Source of the DNA: Erwinia sp. | GTDB lineage: Bacteria > Pseudomonadota > Gammaproteobacteria > Enterobacterales > Enterobacteriaceae | NCBI GenBank assembly: GCA_964016415.1 | Contig: OZ024666.1 | Coordinates: forward strand, 744,001-808,000 | DNA length: 64,000 bases | Reading direction: 5' to 3' | In this document: piece by piece, positions 51,526 through 61,876 of the stretch | How positions within the stretch are numbered: the stretch's first letter is position 1 | How the letters are laid out: each line of letters starts with the position of its first letter | The notes under the pieces: model-generated | Seen by the model: only the letters and a program-made list of their open reading frames with translations | What the model was told of the DNA's origin: nothing | The model's database searches: none | Translations under genes and position numbers: made by a program

Positions 51526-52244
51526 TCAGGTTCAGAAATATTACGGTGACAACCATGTTCTGAAGGGGGTTGACCTCGACATCGACATGGGAGAGGTCAT
51601 TTCAATCATCGGTCGCAGCGGCTCAGGAAAAAGTACGCTGTTACGCTGTATGAATGGCCTCGAAGGGTATCAGGATGGCAGTATTAAGCTTGGGGGTATG
51701 ACAATTACCGACCGCGAGAGCCAGGCACGTGAAATCAGCCGTTCTGTCGGCATGGTTTTTCAAAATTTCAATTTGTTCCCGCATATGACAGCATTAGAAA
51801 ATGTGATGCTGGCACCTCGCCGCGTATTGAAGAAAAGTGCAGGTGAGTGCCAAAAACTAGCAGAGCAGATGCTGGCCAAGGTGGGGTTAGCCGAGCGTAT
51901 GCATTACTATCCGGCAAATCTCTCGGGAGGGCAGCAGCAAAGGGTAGCGATCGCTCGCGCCCTGGCGATGAGCCCGAAAGTATTATTGTGTGATGAAATC
52001 ACCTCGGCGCTGGATCCTGAACTGGTTGGTGAAGTGCTTAAAGTGCTGGAACAGTTGGCCAAAGAGGGGATGACACTGATTCATGGTGACCCATGAAATG
52101 AATTTTGCCCGTGAAGTGGGTGATCGTGTGGTTTTTATGCACCAGGGGCGAGTCTGGGAGCAGGGCGAGAGTAAGGCCCTGTTTGCTGATCCCCGGACAC
52201 CAGAACTTAAACAATTTATCTCATCAGTGCGTGGTCTGAACTGA
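51506..52244 (+). pseudogene. ABC amino-acid-type ATPase, frameshifted
   Basis: Nucleotide-binding subunit of the GlnQ/HisP group. Walker A is [21 protein letters not shown]-loop [18 protein letters not shown], signature [16 protein letters not shown] and Walker [18 protein letters not shown]. At about 52082 one extra C turns [11 protein letters not shown] into LIHGDP and a stop at 52094. The correct frame continues [20 protein letters not shown] to SSVRGLN at 52244. The lost part includes the H-loop histidine, so the ATPase should be inactive and the transporter with it, unless the C is a sequencing error. Confidence 0.87.
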
Positions 52245-52276
52245 CCTGCTGAGTGGTTAAGAGAAGGAATACTATT

Positions 52277-53521
52277 ATGACGTTATCTGCGATGTCTCAA
52301 ATTAATCCCCCTTCACGTCTGCTGATGGGGCCGGGACCGATCAATGCTGATCCGCGAGTGTTGCGTGCTATGTCCTGTCAGCTGATTGGTCAGTATGATC
52401 CTGCGATGACCGGCTATATGAACGAAGTGATGGCACTGTATCGTGAGGTATTTAAAACCAAAAATCACTGGACGTTGCTGATCGATGGCACTTCCCGTGC
52501 CGGGATTGAAGCCATTCTGCTTTCAGCGATCCGTCCGGGCGATAAAGTGCTGGTGCCTGTTTTTGGTCGTTTCGGTCATTTATTGTGCGAAATTGCGCGG
52601 CGTTGTCGTGCTGAAGTGCATACTATCGAGGTCCCCTGGGGAGAAGTGTTTACTCCGGATCAAATCGAAGATGCTATTAAGCAGGTACGTCCAAGGATGC
52701 TGCTTACTGTGCAGGGGGATACTTCGACGACTATGTTACAGCCACTCGGAGCGTTGGGTGATATCTGTAAAAAGTATGGGGTGTTATTTTACTGTGATGC
52801 CACGGCTTCGTTTGCCGGAAATGCTCTAGAAACAGACAGTTGGGGGTTAGATGCGGTATCCACCGGCATGCAGAAATGCCTCGGTGGTCCATCAGGTACA
52901 TCGCCGATTACCCTGAGTGAACAGATTGTTGAGGTGATTCGTCAGCGCAAATGTGTTGAGCAGGGGATTCGTACCTCAGCTCACCAGGATGGTGATGATG
53001 AGATGATCTACTCAAACTATTTCGACCTCGGCATGATCATGGATTACTGGGGCCCTGAGCGATTGAATCATCACACCGAAGCCACCAGTGCGTTGTTTGG
53101 TGCCCGTGAATGTGCACGGCTGATCCTTGAAGAGGGACTGGAAAAGGGTATTGCCCGTCATCGTCTGCATGGTGAGGCCCTGATGCGTGGTGTTCAGGCG
53201 ATGGGGCTCGAGCTGTATGGCGATTTACGTCATAAGATGAATAACGTTCTGGGAGTGATGATCCCACCAGGTATCGAGGGGGATCAGGTGCGTTCGTTGA
53301 TGCTGAATGATTTCGGTATTGAGATTGGCACCTCATTTGGTCCTTTACACGGTAAGGTATGGCGTATTGGCACCATGGGATATAACGCACGCAAAGATTG
53401 TGTGATGCTCACCCTCAGTGCGCTGGAATCAGTATTAACTCATCTTGGTTTCCGTTCGCCTCAAGGGGCAGCGATGCAGGCGGCCTGGGATTTCTATGCC
53501 AGTGAGGTTACGCATGGTTGA
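52277..53521 (+). CDS. hpxJ: HpxJ, ureidoglycine-glyoxylate-type aminotransferase
   Basis: PLP enzyme of the PucG/HpxJ/AGXT group that transfers the amino group of ureidoglycine to an oxo acid, giving oxalurate. The 414-residue product has LLMGPGPINADPRVLRAMSC, LIDGTSRAGIEAILLSAIRP, LLTVQGDTSTTMLQPLG, and the PLP Lys in AVSTGMQKCLGGPSGTSPIT. EIGTSFGPLHGKVWRIGTMG is at the C-terminus. ATG 52277 follows AGAAGGA. It overlaps hpxK by 8 bp. Making oxalurate here links it to hpxWXYZ on the other strand. Intact. Confidence 0.88.
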   Translation: MTLSAMSQINPPSRLLMGPGPINADPRVLRAMSCQLIGQYDPAMTGYMNEVMALYREVFKTKNHWTLLIDGTSRAGIEAILLSAIRPGDKVLVPVFGRFGHLLCEIARRCRAEVHTIEVPWGEVFTPDQIEDAIKQVRPRMLLTVQGDTSTTMLQPLGALGDICKKYGVLFYCDATASFAGNALETDSWGLDAVSTGMQKCLGGPSGTSPITLSEQIVEVIRQRKCVEQGIRTSAHQDGDDEMIYSNYFDLGMIMDYWGPERLNHHTEATSALFGARECARLILEEGLEKGIARHRLHGEALMRGVQAMGLELYGDLRHKMNNVLGVMIPPGIEGDQVRSLMLNDFGIEIGTSFGPLHGKVWRIGTMGYNARKDCVMLTLSALESVLTHLGFRSPQGAAMQAAWDFYASEVTHG

Positions 53522-54791
53522 GCAGGTGATCACCAGCAAGCAGGCAAGTGCCGCAGCAGTGCGAGTAATGGCGCGCTGCGATGAGCTGGCGGCCATCAGT
53601 GAAACGCCTGATGCATTGACCCGGGTTTATTTATCACCAGAACACCTGCGCGCCAATCAGCGGGTGGGAGAGTGGATGGCTGAAGCGGGGATGCGAGTCT
53701 GGCAGGACAGTGTTGGTAATATCTGCGGACGGTATGAAGGGCAGACGGAAAATGCACCGGCAATATTGCTGGGTTCACATCTTGATACGGTACGCGATGC
53801 CGGACGTTATGATGGGATGCTGGGGGTGCTGACAGCGATTGAAGCGGTTCAGGCACTTCATCAGCACCAGTGCCGTCTTCCGCATGCGGTAGAAATTGTT
53901 GGTTTTTGTGATGAAGAGGGTACTCGTTTTGGTATTACCCTGCTTGGCAGTCGGGGGCTGACCGGCAGCTTGCCGGAACACTGGCTGACACAAGCGGATA
54001 CTGCAGGTATTACGGTTGCCAGTGCACTGGATAGCGCAGGGCTGGAAAGTCACGCTATCGCCAATGCCGCCCGTCAGGCTGAAGAGTTCACCGCTTATCT
54101 TGAACTGCATATCGAGCAGGGGCCCTGTCTGGAACAGGCGGGGCTGGCTTTGGGGGTAGTGACAGCGATTAACGGCGCCAGGCGGCTGAATTGTCACTTT
54201 ACCGGGCATGCAGGGCATGCGGGTACTGTGCCGATGTCACAGCGTCAGGATGCATTATGTGCTGCTGCTGAGTGGATTAGCTTTATCGAACGTACCACGC
54301 CTGCTCATGATCCTCATCTGGTTGCGACCGTAGGCACGTTACAGTGTTTACCTGGTGCCGTGAATGTGATCCCCGGCGAAGTGGCATTAACCCTCGACAT
54401 TCGTGGTCCTGAGGATGATGCCCTGGCGGGATTACTGGCGGCCCTTCTTCAGGAGGCTGAAGTGATTGCGCAACGACGTCAACTGAGTTTTACCGCCAAG
54501 ACGTATTATCAGATAGAGGCTACCCCCTGTGATAAGCGATTGCAGCAGGTGTTAAATGATACCGTCACTGCCGTACAAGGGAGAAGCTGCCAGTTGCCAA
54601 GTGGCGCAGGACACGACGCTATTGCAATCGCAGAACGTTGGCCGGTGGGGATGTTGTTTGTGCGCTGTGCCGGAGGGATTAGTCACCATCCTGCGGAATC
54701 GGTGACAACACAGGATGTTGCTCAGGCGATTGAAGCCTATGCGACGGTGGTACATCGCCTGGCTGATGCTCCGATTTCTGCTTGCTACTAG
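53514..54791 (+). CDS. hpxK: HpxK, allantoate amidohydrolase (M20 family)
   Basis: Binuclear-metal hydrolase that converts allantoate to ureidoglycine, CO2 and ammonia. The 425-residue product has metal-site motifs LLGSHLDTVRDAGRYDGMLG, VGFCDEEGTRFGITLLGSRG and LELHIEQGPCLEQAGLALGV. The dimer region HFTGHAGHAGTVPMSQRQDA follows, then LPSGAGHDAIAIAERWPVGM near the end. ATG 53514 lies inside the end of hpxJ. It is the first step of the branch that hpxJ and hpxWXYZ complete; allantoinase genes are not in the window. Intact. Confidence 0.88.
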   Translation: MVEQVITSKQASAAAVRVMARCDELAAISETPDALTRVYLSPEHLRANQRVGEWMAEAGMRVWQDSVGNICGRYEGQTENAPAILLGSHLDTVRDAGRYDGMLGVLTAIEAVQALHQHQCRLPHAVEIVGFCDEEGTRFGITLLGSRGLTGSLPEHWLTQADTAGITVASALDSAGLESHAIANAARQAEEFTAYLELHIEQGPCLEQAGLALGVVTAINGARRLNCHFTGHAGHAGTVPMSQRQDALCAAAEWISFIERTTPAHDPHLVATVGTLQCLPGAVNVIPGEVALTLDIRGPEDDALAGLLAALLQEAEVIAQRRQLSFTAKTYYQIEATPCDKRLQQVLNDTVTAVQGRSCQLPSGAGHDAIAIAERWPVGMLFVRCAGGISHHPAESVTTQDVAQAIEAYATVVHRLADAPISACY

Positions 54792-54819
54792 TGTTGCCGC
54801 GTCGAGATCACTGCTGACC

Positions 54820-55611
54820 TTAATGGTCAGCTTTGTTCTGTGTCAGGACGAAGGAATCTGCATCCTGCCAGGCAGGAAAGCGGGTGCGGTAAGCCTGTAA
54901 TTCACTTAATGATAAGCTGGCGTCGAGACGTGCCGGCTGGTCATTATCGTCACTGGCAAGTGTTTCGCCCAGCGGTGAAAGAATCACACTGTTTCCCTGG
55001 TAGTGATGCGCAGGATCATCCCCCACCCGATTGCACCCGGCAACATAAGCCTGATTCTCGATAGCGCGTGCCAGCAACAGCGCCTGCCAGTGCTGTGCAC
55101 GCGGCGCTGGCCAGCTCGCGACATAGAGCGCAAGGTCATACTCGTTATTCCGGTTTCTTGAAAAGACCGGGAAGCGCAAATCATAACAAATCTGAGGTAG
55201 CAGACGAAATCCGCGCCAGTGTACGATCTGGCGCTGTTCTCCGGCAAGATAGTGATGGTGCTCTTCTGCCATACGAAACAGGTGACGTTTATCATAGCGA
55301 TAAACCTCACCCTGTGGTGAAACCAGCAGAAAACGGTTAACGGCTCCCTTTTCTGTGCGTAATGCAACACTGCCACCGAGCATGGCATCGCAATCTCCGG
55401 CATGGTTCGTCATCCAGTCAATGATCCGGCTCTCATCGAGAGAAGCTGCTTGCGCGGTATCCATTGAAAAACCGCTGGTAAACATCTCGGGAAGAATAAT
55501 CAGATCCCGTTCGCGGACCGACGTCAGTAGCCGAGAGAAATGTTGCAGATTAGCTTCTGCATCCAGCCAGGATAAGGGTTGTTGCAGCAATGTGAGCGCT
55601 AGAGTTGGCAT
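54820..55611 (-). CDS. yafV: YafV-type omega-amidase (nitrilase superfamily)
   Basis: Hydrolyses alpha-keto amides such as alpha-ketoglutaramate, which arises when glutamine is the amino donor for the MtnE transaminase. The 263-residue product has the Glu-Lys-Cys triad context: Glu in LIILPEMFTSGFSMD, Lys in YRYDKRHLFRMAEEHHHY, and Cys in LLPQICYDLRFPVFSRN. Start ATG 55611 lies inside the end of mtnE, so both form an operon and work together in the last step of methionine salvage. Intact. Confidence 0.9.
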   Translation of the reverse strand: MPTLALTLLQQPLSWLDAEANLQHFSRLLTSVRERDLIILPEMFTSGFSMDTAQAASLDESRIIDWMTNHAGDCDAMLGGSVALRTEKGAVNRFLLVSPQGEVYRYDKRHLFRMAEEHHHYLAGEQRQIVHWRGFRLLPQICYDLRFPVFSRNRNNEYDLALYVASWPAPRAQHWQALLLARAIENQAYVAGCNRVGDDPAHHYQGNSVILSPLGETLASDDNDQPARLDASLSLSELQAYRTRFPAWQDADSFVLTQNKADH

Positions 55612-56759
55612 AGTTTCTCCGCGGCCGCATCAAGTGTTGCATCCTGTTTAGCGAAACAGAGACGGATCAGTTTATGCGGGAAGGGACCTTCACAGAATAC
55701 GGATAAAGGAATTGCAGCGACGCCTGCCTCTTTCGTCAGCCATTGACAAAATGCGACATCATCCAAATCAGAGATAGCACTGTAGTCCGCCAGTAAAAAA
55801 TAGGTGCCTTCGCAGGGTAATAGCGTCAGCCGGCTGGCGGAGAGGGCGTTAACAAAACGATCACGCTTTTGCTGGTAAAAAGCGGACAAGTTCAGGTAAT
55901 GGTCGGGATCTTCCTGCAACATATCGGCAAGTGCCAGCTGGGCCGGTGTGTTGACAGAAAAGGTCAGATACTGATGGATCTTACGAATTTCAGCGCTCAG
56001 GGCGGGGGGGGCCTCACAGTAGCCTACTTTCCACCCGGTCATATGGTACGTTTTACCAAAAGAGGAGATAACCACCGCACGCTCCCGCAGGTCAGAGTGG
56101 GTCAGCACACTTTGATGCCCGGCAGAGGTAAAACAGATATGTTCATATACCTCATCGCTGATTACATAGATCTCTTGCTCACGGATAGCCTCCCACAATT
56201 GAGTGAAGTCATGCTCCTGCCATACCGAAGCTGAAGGGTTATGTGGTGTATTAAGGATAACCAGTCGGGTACGGGGCGTAAGCAGAGCACGAAACGCTGA
56301 CCAGTCGATGCGAAACTAAGGGGGCTGCAATGTCAGGCGTTTTGCTGTACCACCCGCGAGAGTGATAGCCGGAGCGTAGCTGTCATAGCTCGGATCAAAA
56401 CAGATAACTTCATCACCTGCGCGCACCAATGCAGTGATCGCCGCAAACAGGGCTTCCGTTGCGCCCGCAGTGACGGTAATTTGTTGTTCACTGTCTGGCT
56501 GATAGCCGTAAAGCCGGGCGGTTTTGAGCGCGATAGCTTCACGTAATGGTCCGACGCCGGTCATCGGTGCGTATTGATTTGCGCCCGCAGTGACATGGTG
56601 GTTCAGGCGCTCTTTCAGCAAAAGCGGGCCATCGAAGTCCGGAAAACCCTGAGAGAGGTTGATCGCGTTATACCGGGTGGCCAGCGCACTCATCTGAGAA
56701 AAAATGGTAGTACCAAGTGCAGGGAGTTTGCTGTCAGGGTGACAAATGTGCTGTGTCAT
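55599..56759 (-). pseudogene. mtnE: MtnE/YbdL-type methionine aminotransferase with one in-frame stop
   Basis: PLP enzyme that turns 4-methylthio-2-oxobutanoate into methionine, the final salvage step. The frame is open over 386 codons except for TAG at 56316-56318, between KRLTLQPP and FRIDWSAFRALLTPRTRLVI. Motifs: INLSQGFPDFDGPLLLKERL, TVTAGATEALFAAITALVRA, LNTPHNPSASVWQ, and the PLP Lys in VISSFGKTYHMTGWKVGYCE. One substitution explains the break. ATG 56759 follows AAGG. A MetJ box lies upstream at 56845. Other transaminases could replace it. Confidence 0.9.
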
Positions 56760-56844
56760 GATGAGTACCTTAAATCTACCGTCAGGGTTATCTGAATTGT
56801 ACTGTTGCTGTCACTATAGCCTCGATGCTAGTATTTGGCAATCA

Positions 56845-56860
56845 AGACGCTTAGACGTCT
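56845..56860. promoter_or_regulatory. MetJ operator between mtnE/yafV and mtnBCD
   Basis: AGACGCTTAGACGTCT, two adjacent 8-bp met boxes (consensus AGACGTCT). It lies 86 bp upstream of the mtnE start and 32 bp before mtnB, so both operons may be repressed by MetJ with SAM. Confidence 0.88.
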
Positions 56861-56891
56861 AAATGAGGAATTGCGAAAGGTATTACCACAC

Positions 56892-57518
56892 ATGAATCAT
56901 CAGGCTGTTCACCCCGCACCACTACAGGCACTGGTCGAGGTTTGTCACTGGATTGGGGGAAAAGGTTGGGCACCAGCGACTGGCGGTAATATGTCGGTGC
57001 GCCTCGACAATCACCATTGTCTGCTGAGTGAATCAGGCAAAGACAAAGGCAGTCTTAGTGCTGAGGATTTTATCCAGGTCGACATCAACACGCAGATAGC
57101 GACGGCAGGACGGCGTCCATCCGCTGAGACCGGGTTTCACACGTTATTATACCGGCTCTATCCACAGGCTGGGGCGGTATTGCACGTTCATACAGTGAGT
57201 GCCACTGTGCTTTCACGCATTGAAAAGAGTGCCAGCTTATTGCTACAGGGTTATGAGATGCAGAAATCTCTCGCCGGGCAGCAGACCCATCTTGATACGC
57301 TGGCTATTGCGATTTTTGATAATGACCAGGATATCAACGCGCTCGCTCAGCGTATCGCACTGGCACATCAGCAGAATCCTCTGCGCTATGGTTTTTTATT
57401 ACGTGGACATGGACTGACCTGCTGGGGGGAGAGTGTTAGCGAGGCCCGCCGTCATCTGGAAGGACTGGAATTTTTATTCCAGTGTGAATTGCAGCGCCGT
57501 TTACTGGAGAGAACATGA
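56892..57518 (+). CDS. mtnB: MtnB, methylthioribulose-1-phosphate dehydratase
   Basis: Zinc enzyme of the class II aldolase family; dehydrates 5-methylthioribulose 1-phosphate. The 208-residue product has [20 protein letters not shown], the zinc-site histidines in [20 protein letters not shown] and [23 protein letters not shown] 56892 is used because the upstream extension runs through the MetJ box. It overlaps mtnC by 4 bp. Intact. Confidence 0.93.
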   Translation: MNHQAVHPAPLQALVEVCHWIGGKGWAPATGGNMSVRLDNHHCLLSESGKDKGSLSAEDFIQVDINTQIATAGRRPSAETGFHTLLYRLYPQAGAVLHVHTVSATVLSRIEKSASLLLQGYEMQKSLAGQQTHLDTLAIAIFDNDQDINALAQRIALAHQQNPLRYGFLLRGHGLTCWGESVSEARRHLEGLEFLFQCELQRRLLERT

Positions 57519-58201
57519 TACGTGCGATTGTGACTGATATTGAAGGCACGACCAGCGATATTCGCTTTGTGCATAAAGTGCTGTTTCCCTATGCCCGTGA
57601 CCACCTGGCGTCCTTTGTGACTGAGCATCAGTCCGACCCTGAAGTGGTCCTGGCGTTGAATGCATTACGTCAGGAGCAGCAGCAGCCAGACGCATCGCTG
57701 GAGAGTCTGATTGAGACGTTGTTTACTTATATGGATGAAGACCGTAAATCGACACCGCTAAAAGCACTGCAGGGAATGATCTGGCGGGCGGGCTATCAGA
57801 GTGGGCAGTTTACCGGACATCTTTATCCTGATGTACTGCCGGCCCTGACACACTGGCATCAGCAGAGTGTCGCACTCTATGTCTACTCTTCTGGCTCAGT
57901 GGCTGCACAGAAACTGCTGTTTGGTTACAGTGATGCCGGTGATATCTGTCGGTTGTTCAGCGGTTATTTTGATACCCATGTTGGCGCAAAACGTGAGATC
58001 TCATCTTATCAGGAGATCGCGCGACTGATTGGTGTCCCAGCCGAAGCGTTACTTTTTCTATCCGATATTCGCCAGGAACTGGATGCCGCTGCTGCTGCAG
58101 GCTGGCATACCCTGCAACTGATTCGGGATGAAGCAGATAATGAGAGTCGTCACCCGCAGGTGACAGGATTTGATCAGATAAACCTGGAGGTAATAGGCTG
58201 A
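57515..58201 (+). CDS. mtnC: MtnC, enolase-phosphatase E1
   Basis: HAD-superfamily enzyme that carries out enolisation and dephosphorylation to the acireductone. The 228-residue product has the nucleophile motif [40 protein letters not shown] and the C-terminal [20 protein letters not shown]. It is coupled to mtnB (ATGA) and to mtnD (TGATG). Intact. Confidence 0.94.
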   Translation: MIRAIVTDIEGTTSDIRFVHKVLFPYARDHLASFVTEHQSDPEVVLALNALRQEQQQPDASLESLIETLFTYMDEDRKSTPLKALQGMIWRAGYQSGQFTGHLYPDVLPALTHWHQQSVALYVYSSGSVAAQKLLFGYSDAGDICRLFSGYFDTHVGAKREISSYQEIARLIGVPAEALLFLSDIRQELDAAAAAGWHTLQLIRDEADNESRHPQVTGFDQINLEVIG

Positions 58202-58743
58202 TGAGTGCACTGACTATTTTTACAGAACAACAACCTGAAACACCGATTTGGCATAGTACTGAGGGTGAGGAAATTCGTCAGCAACTGAATGCTAAAGGGG
58301 TGCGTTTTGAACGCTGGCAGGCTGACAGAGAATTGGGTGCAGATCCTTCCGCTGAGACTGTCCTGGCTGCTTATCAGCACGCCATCGCACGTCTGGTGGA
58401 AGAAAAAGGCTACCAAAGCTGGGATGTCATCTCAATTCGCAATGATAATCCGCAAAAAGAGGCTCTACGGATAAAATTTCTCGCCGAACATACTCATGAT
58501 GAAGATGAAGTGCGATTTTTTGTCGAAGGCGCCGGGCTGTTTTGTCTGCACCTTGATGGTCATGTTTTTCAGGTGTTGTGTGAAAAAAACGATCTCATTT
58601 CTGTTCCCGCTGGCACGGCACACTGGTTTGATATGGGATCCGAGCCTCATTTTACGGCGATACGTATTTTTGATAACCCGGAAGGTTGGATAGCACACTT
58701 TACCGGAGATGAAATCGCTGATTCTTATCCCCGTCTGCCTTGA
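58201..58743 (+). CDS. mtnD: MtnD, acireductone dioxygenase
   Basis: Cupin metalloenzyme. With Fe it gives 4-methylthio-2-oxobutanoate and formate; with Ni it gives an off-path product with CO. The 180-residue product shows the metal ligands in [15 protein letters not shown] (two His and Glu) and [20 protein letters not shown] (His). The last gene of mtnBCD, followed by a hairpin. Intact. Confidence 0.94.
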   Translation: MSALTIFTEQQPETPIWHSTEGEEIRQQLNAKGVRFERWQADRELGADPSAETVLAAYQHAIARLVEEKGYQSWDVISIRNDNPQKEALRIKFLAEHTHDEDEVRFFVEGAGLFCLHLDGHVFQVLCEKNDLISVPAGTAHWFDMGSEPHFTAIRIFDNPEGWIAHFTGDEIADSYPRLP

Positions 58744-58757
58744 TAATCAGTGAAGAT

Positions 58758-58781
58758 AAGGGAGTTGCGTCTGGCTCCCTT
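58758..58781. terminator. Hairpin between convergent mtnD and mtnA
   Basis: AAGGGAG, 10-base loop, CTCCCTT, then AAAT. A bidirectional terminator between the two mtn operons. Confidence 0.7.
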
Positions 58782-58794
58782 AAATCAGACTAAA

Positions 58795-59850
58795 TTAGGG
58801 TCTGTGCTGTAATTGTGCTATCCCTGTTTTCTCAGGGCTAAAAATTCCCGTTTCTACCTGTTGAGGGGTAACCACGCCACTGTCCAGCACCCAGGCAGTG
58901 ACAAGCTTCGCTGGCGTAACATCGAAGGCGGGATTATAAACCTCCGCCCCTTCTGGTGCCCATTGTACTTCGCCAAAGCTACCGGCTACGCCGGTGACTT
59001 CACTGGCAGCCCGTTGTTCAATAGTAATCGCGTCACCATCAGGACATTGCCTGTCAAGCGTGGTTTGCGGAGCTGCGACATAGAATGGAATCTGATGATA
59101 ATGGGCAAGAACCGCGAGACTGTAAGTGCCGATTTTATTAGCCACATCGCCATTGGCTGCGATGCGGTCTGTACCGACCCAGACTGCATCAACTTTTCCT
59201 TGTGCCATCAGGCTCGCTGCCATGTTGTCGCAAATTAAGCGATAAGGCACACCTTTTTCAGCCAGTTCCCAGGCCGTAAGTCGCCCTCCTTGTAACAGTG
59301 GCCGGGTTTCATCTACCCACACCTCACTCACCAGACCTTTATGCCATCCCTCAATAATAACACCCAAAGCAGTGCCGTTGCCGGCGGTTGCCAGACCGCC
59401 GGTGTTGCAGTGGGTCAGCAGATGGCTGGCAGGTTTAATCAGTTGACTGCCGGCCTGTGCTATCTGTTCACAAAGTCTGCGGTCTTCCTCTACCATCTGG
59501 CAGGCTTCAAGGCAGAGTGACGCTGCAACAGGCTCCTTGTTAAGTGCCAGACGCATACGGTCAAGATTATTCATCAAATTGACCGCCGTTGGGCGCGCGG
59601 CCCGTAACGTTTCAAGTGCTTCATGCAACGCGGCGACGGGCATCCCTTTTTCAGCCAGCAAGGCCAGCAGAAGACTGGCTGATAAACCAATCAAAGGGGC
59701 TCCGCGAACTTTCAGTGCCTGGATATGACTGACTAATGTTGCTACATCAGGCGTTGCACACCAGAAAGTCTGTTGTGGCAACGCCTGTTGATCGAGTATC
59801 CATAGTTGATTGTCAATCACCCGCAGGCTGGTAGTCGTTAAATTTTGCAT
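58795..59850 (-). CDS. mtnA: MtnA, methylthioribose-1-phosphate isomerase
   Basis: Ketose-forming isomerase related to eIF2B. The 351-residue product has [40 protein letters not shown] with the catalytic Cys, [20 protein letters not shown], and [20 protein letters not shown] with the catalytic Asp. It is divergent from mtnK with a MetJ box between. Intact. Confidence 0.94.
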   Translation of the reverse strand: MQNLTTTSLRVIDNQLWILDQQALPQQTFWCATPDVATLVSHIQALKVRGAPLIGLSASLLLALLAEKGMPVAALHEALETLRAARPTAVNLMNNLDRMRLALNKEPVAASLCLEACQMVEEDRRLCEQIAQAGSQLIKPASHLLTHCNTGGLATAGNGTALGVIIEGWHKGLVSEVWVDETRPLLQGGRLTAWELAEKGVPYRLICDNMAASLMAQGKVDAVWVGTDRIAANGDVANKIGTYSLAVLAHYHQIPFYVAAPQTTLDRQCPDGDAITIEQRAASEVTGVAGSFGEVQWAPEGAEVYNPAFDVTPAKLVTAWVLDSGVVTPQQVETGIFSPEKTGIAQLQHRP

Positions 59851-59912
59851 GATATTAAAAATCCTGGTTGCACTTTTCTGCTCTATTGTGCCAACATGCT
59901 GGCTGGATGTAT

Positions 59913-59928
59913 AGACGTCTGAACGTCT
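59913..59928. promoter_or_regulatory. MetJ operator between mtnA and mtnK
   Basis: AGACGTCTGAACGTCT, two 8-bp met boxes; the first is perfect. It lies in the 132-bp divergent gap and could control both genes. Confidence 0.88.
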
Positions 59929-59982
59929 TTGTTGTTACGTGCAGAGGCTTGCGCGATCAGGGTCAAAATTAAGAGGCAAACT

Positions 59983-61185
59983 ATGTCAGATTACCAAATA
60001 TTTACCGCCAGAGAGGCTGTCGCTTTTGCGCGTCAGCACGGTCAGCATCCTCAACCGTCATCCCTCGTTGATGCAGAAGAGATTGGCGATGGTAATCTCA
60101 ATCTGGTGTTTAAAATCAAAGATGACCGCGGTGTCAGTCAGCTGGTAGTAAAACAGGCATTGCCTTATGTGCGTTGTGTTGGTGAATCATGGCCGTTGAC
60201 ACTGGACCGTGCTCGCATTGAGGCGGAAGTCTCGGGAATACACAGCCAGTTCTGCCCTGAACATGCTGTGAAGATTCTGCATTATGATAGCCAGCATGCT
60301 GCCATGGTGATGGAAGACCTCTCTGTGATGGCGATCTGGCGCGGGGAGTTAGTTAAGGGCCACTACTATCCTCATGCTGCGTCTCAGCTGGGGCGTTATC
60401 TGGCTACGACACTGTTTTATACCTCTGATTTTTATCAACATCCTCATCAGAAAAAACAACAGGTCATCCGTTTTACTAATCCTGAATTGTGTCATATCAC
60501 GGAAGAGCTGTTTTTTAATGAACCTTATGAAGTCCATGCCCGTAACAGTTATCCCACTGAGCTTGAGCCGCTGGTGGCAGCATTACGTAATGAACAGCCA
60601 CTGCGATTGCAGGTAGCCGGACTAAAGCACCGTTTTCTTTCTCATGCGGAGGCGCTGCTGCATGGTGATGTGCATAGTGGTTCGTTGTTTGTCAGTGCCG
60701 ATAACCTGAAAGTTATTGACGCTGAATTTGGTTTCTATGGCCCTGTTGGCTTTGATGTCGGCAATGCATTGGGTAATCTTTTGCTTAATTATTGTGCACT
60801 GTCGGGTCTTATGACGACGACGGAAGCGCGGCTCACCGCACAACATCAGCGTCTGGATGAGGTGCGTAACCTCTGGTCTGCCTTCGCGAGCCATTTTCTT
60901 ACCCTGGTAAACACGCAAAGTCAGGATCGTGCATTAGCTCTCTCAGGATATGGCGAACTGTTCTTGCGCAAAATATGGCAGGATACACTGGGATTTTGTG
61001 GTACAGAGATGATAAGACGTACGGTGGGCATGTCACCTGTAGCGGACATGCTATCGATCAACGATACTTCATTGCGACATACTGCATTACGCAAGGCGAT
61101 TTTACTCGGAAGACTGCTCATTTTGCACGCTGACACTATTTCTGATACTGATGCGTTGATCACTCATATTATCGGAGCCGATTGA
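59983..61185 (+). CDS. mtnK: MtnK, methylthioribose kinase
   Basis: Phosphorylates 5-methylthioribose, the entry step of salvage after cleavage of methylthioadenosine. The 400-residue product has [40 protein letters not shown], the catalytic loop [20 protein letters not shown], and the metal site [23 protein letters not shown] 59983 has AAGAGG seven bases upstream; the longer frame would start inside the promoter. Intact. Confidence 0.94.
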   Translation: MSDYQIFTAREAVAFARQHGQHPQPSSLVDAEEIGDGNLNLVFKIKDDRGVSQLVVKQALPYVRCVGESWPLTLDRARIEAEVSGIHSQFCPEHAVKILHYDSQHAAMVMEDLSVMAIWRGELVKGHYYPHAASQLGRYLATTLFYTSDFYQHPHQKKQQVIRFTNPELCHITEELFFNEPYEVHARNSYPTELEPLVAALRNEQPLRLQVAGLKHRFLSHAEALLHGDVHSGSLFVSADNLKVIDAEFGFYGPVGFDVGNALGNLLLNYCALSGLMTTTEARLTAQHQRLDEVRNLWSAFASHFLTLVNTQSQDRALALSGYGELFLRKIWQDTLGFCGTEMIRRTVGMSPVADMLSINDTSLRHTALRKAILLGRLLILHADTISDTDALITHIIGAD

Positions 61186-61260
61186 TCCTGACAGAGCTGG
61201 GGCTTTGCGCTGCTCTGTCAACTTGTTAGACTGAGCCCCCCTAACCAGAAAGGATTGTTT

Positions 61261-61842
61261 ATGTACCAGGACATTATTCGCGCTGAACTTAATGAAGCTG
61301 CTGACACACTGAACCATTTCCTGCAGGATCCGGCAAATATTCAGGCGATTGAACAGGCCGCCGTGTTGCTGGCAGAGTCGTTTAAGCAGGGAGGGAAGGT
61401 GCTCTCTTGCGGCAATGGTGGATCACATTGTGATGCGATGCATTTTGCTGAGGAGCTCACCGGACGTTATCGTGAAAATCGTCCTGGGTATCCCGCAATT
61501 GCCATTTCTGATGTCAGTCATCTTTCCTGTGTCGGTAATGATTTTGGCTATGATTATGTTTTTTCACGCTATGTAGAGGCGGTTGGTAAAGCGGGCGATG
61601 TGTTACTGGCAATTTCGACATCTGGTAATTCTGGCAATATTATTAATGCCGTAAGTGCTGCGCGTCAGCAGGTAATGAAAGTGATCACCCTGACAGGCAA
61701 AGAAGGCGGTAAAATGGCGGGCAGCGCTGATGTTGAAATTCGTGTGCCGCATTTTGGTTATGCAGACCGTATTCAGGAAATCCATATCAAAGTGATCCAT
61801 ATTCTGATGTTATTGATTGAAAAAGAGATGGTAAAAGCATAA
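61261..61842 (+). CDS. gmhA: GmhA (LpcA), sedoheptulose-7-phosphate isomerase
   Basis: First step of ADP-heptose synthesis for the LPS inner core. The 193-residue product is nearly the same length as in E. coli (192), with SIS-domain motifs [37 protein letters not shown] and [36 protein letters not shown] is at the end. ATG 61261 is chosen over the TTG two codons earlier because AGAAAGGA precedes. It is followed by yafJ, as in E. coli. Intact. Confidence 0.96.
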   Translation: MYQDIIRAELNEAADTLNHFLQDPANIQAIEQAAVLLAESFKQGGKVLSCGNGGSHCDAMHFAEELTGRYRENRPGYPAIAISDVSHLSCVGNDFGYDYVFSRYVEAVGKAGDVLLAISTSGNSGNIINAVSAARQQVMKVITLTGKEGGKMAGSADVEIRVPHFGYADRIQEIHIKVIHILMLLIEKEMVKA

Positions 61843-61876
61843 TTGATGTCAGAAAGGCAAACGGCGAGGTGGTAGC

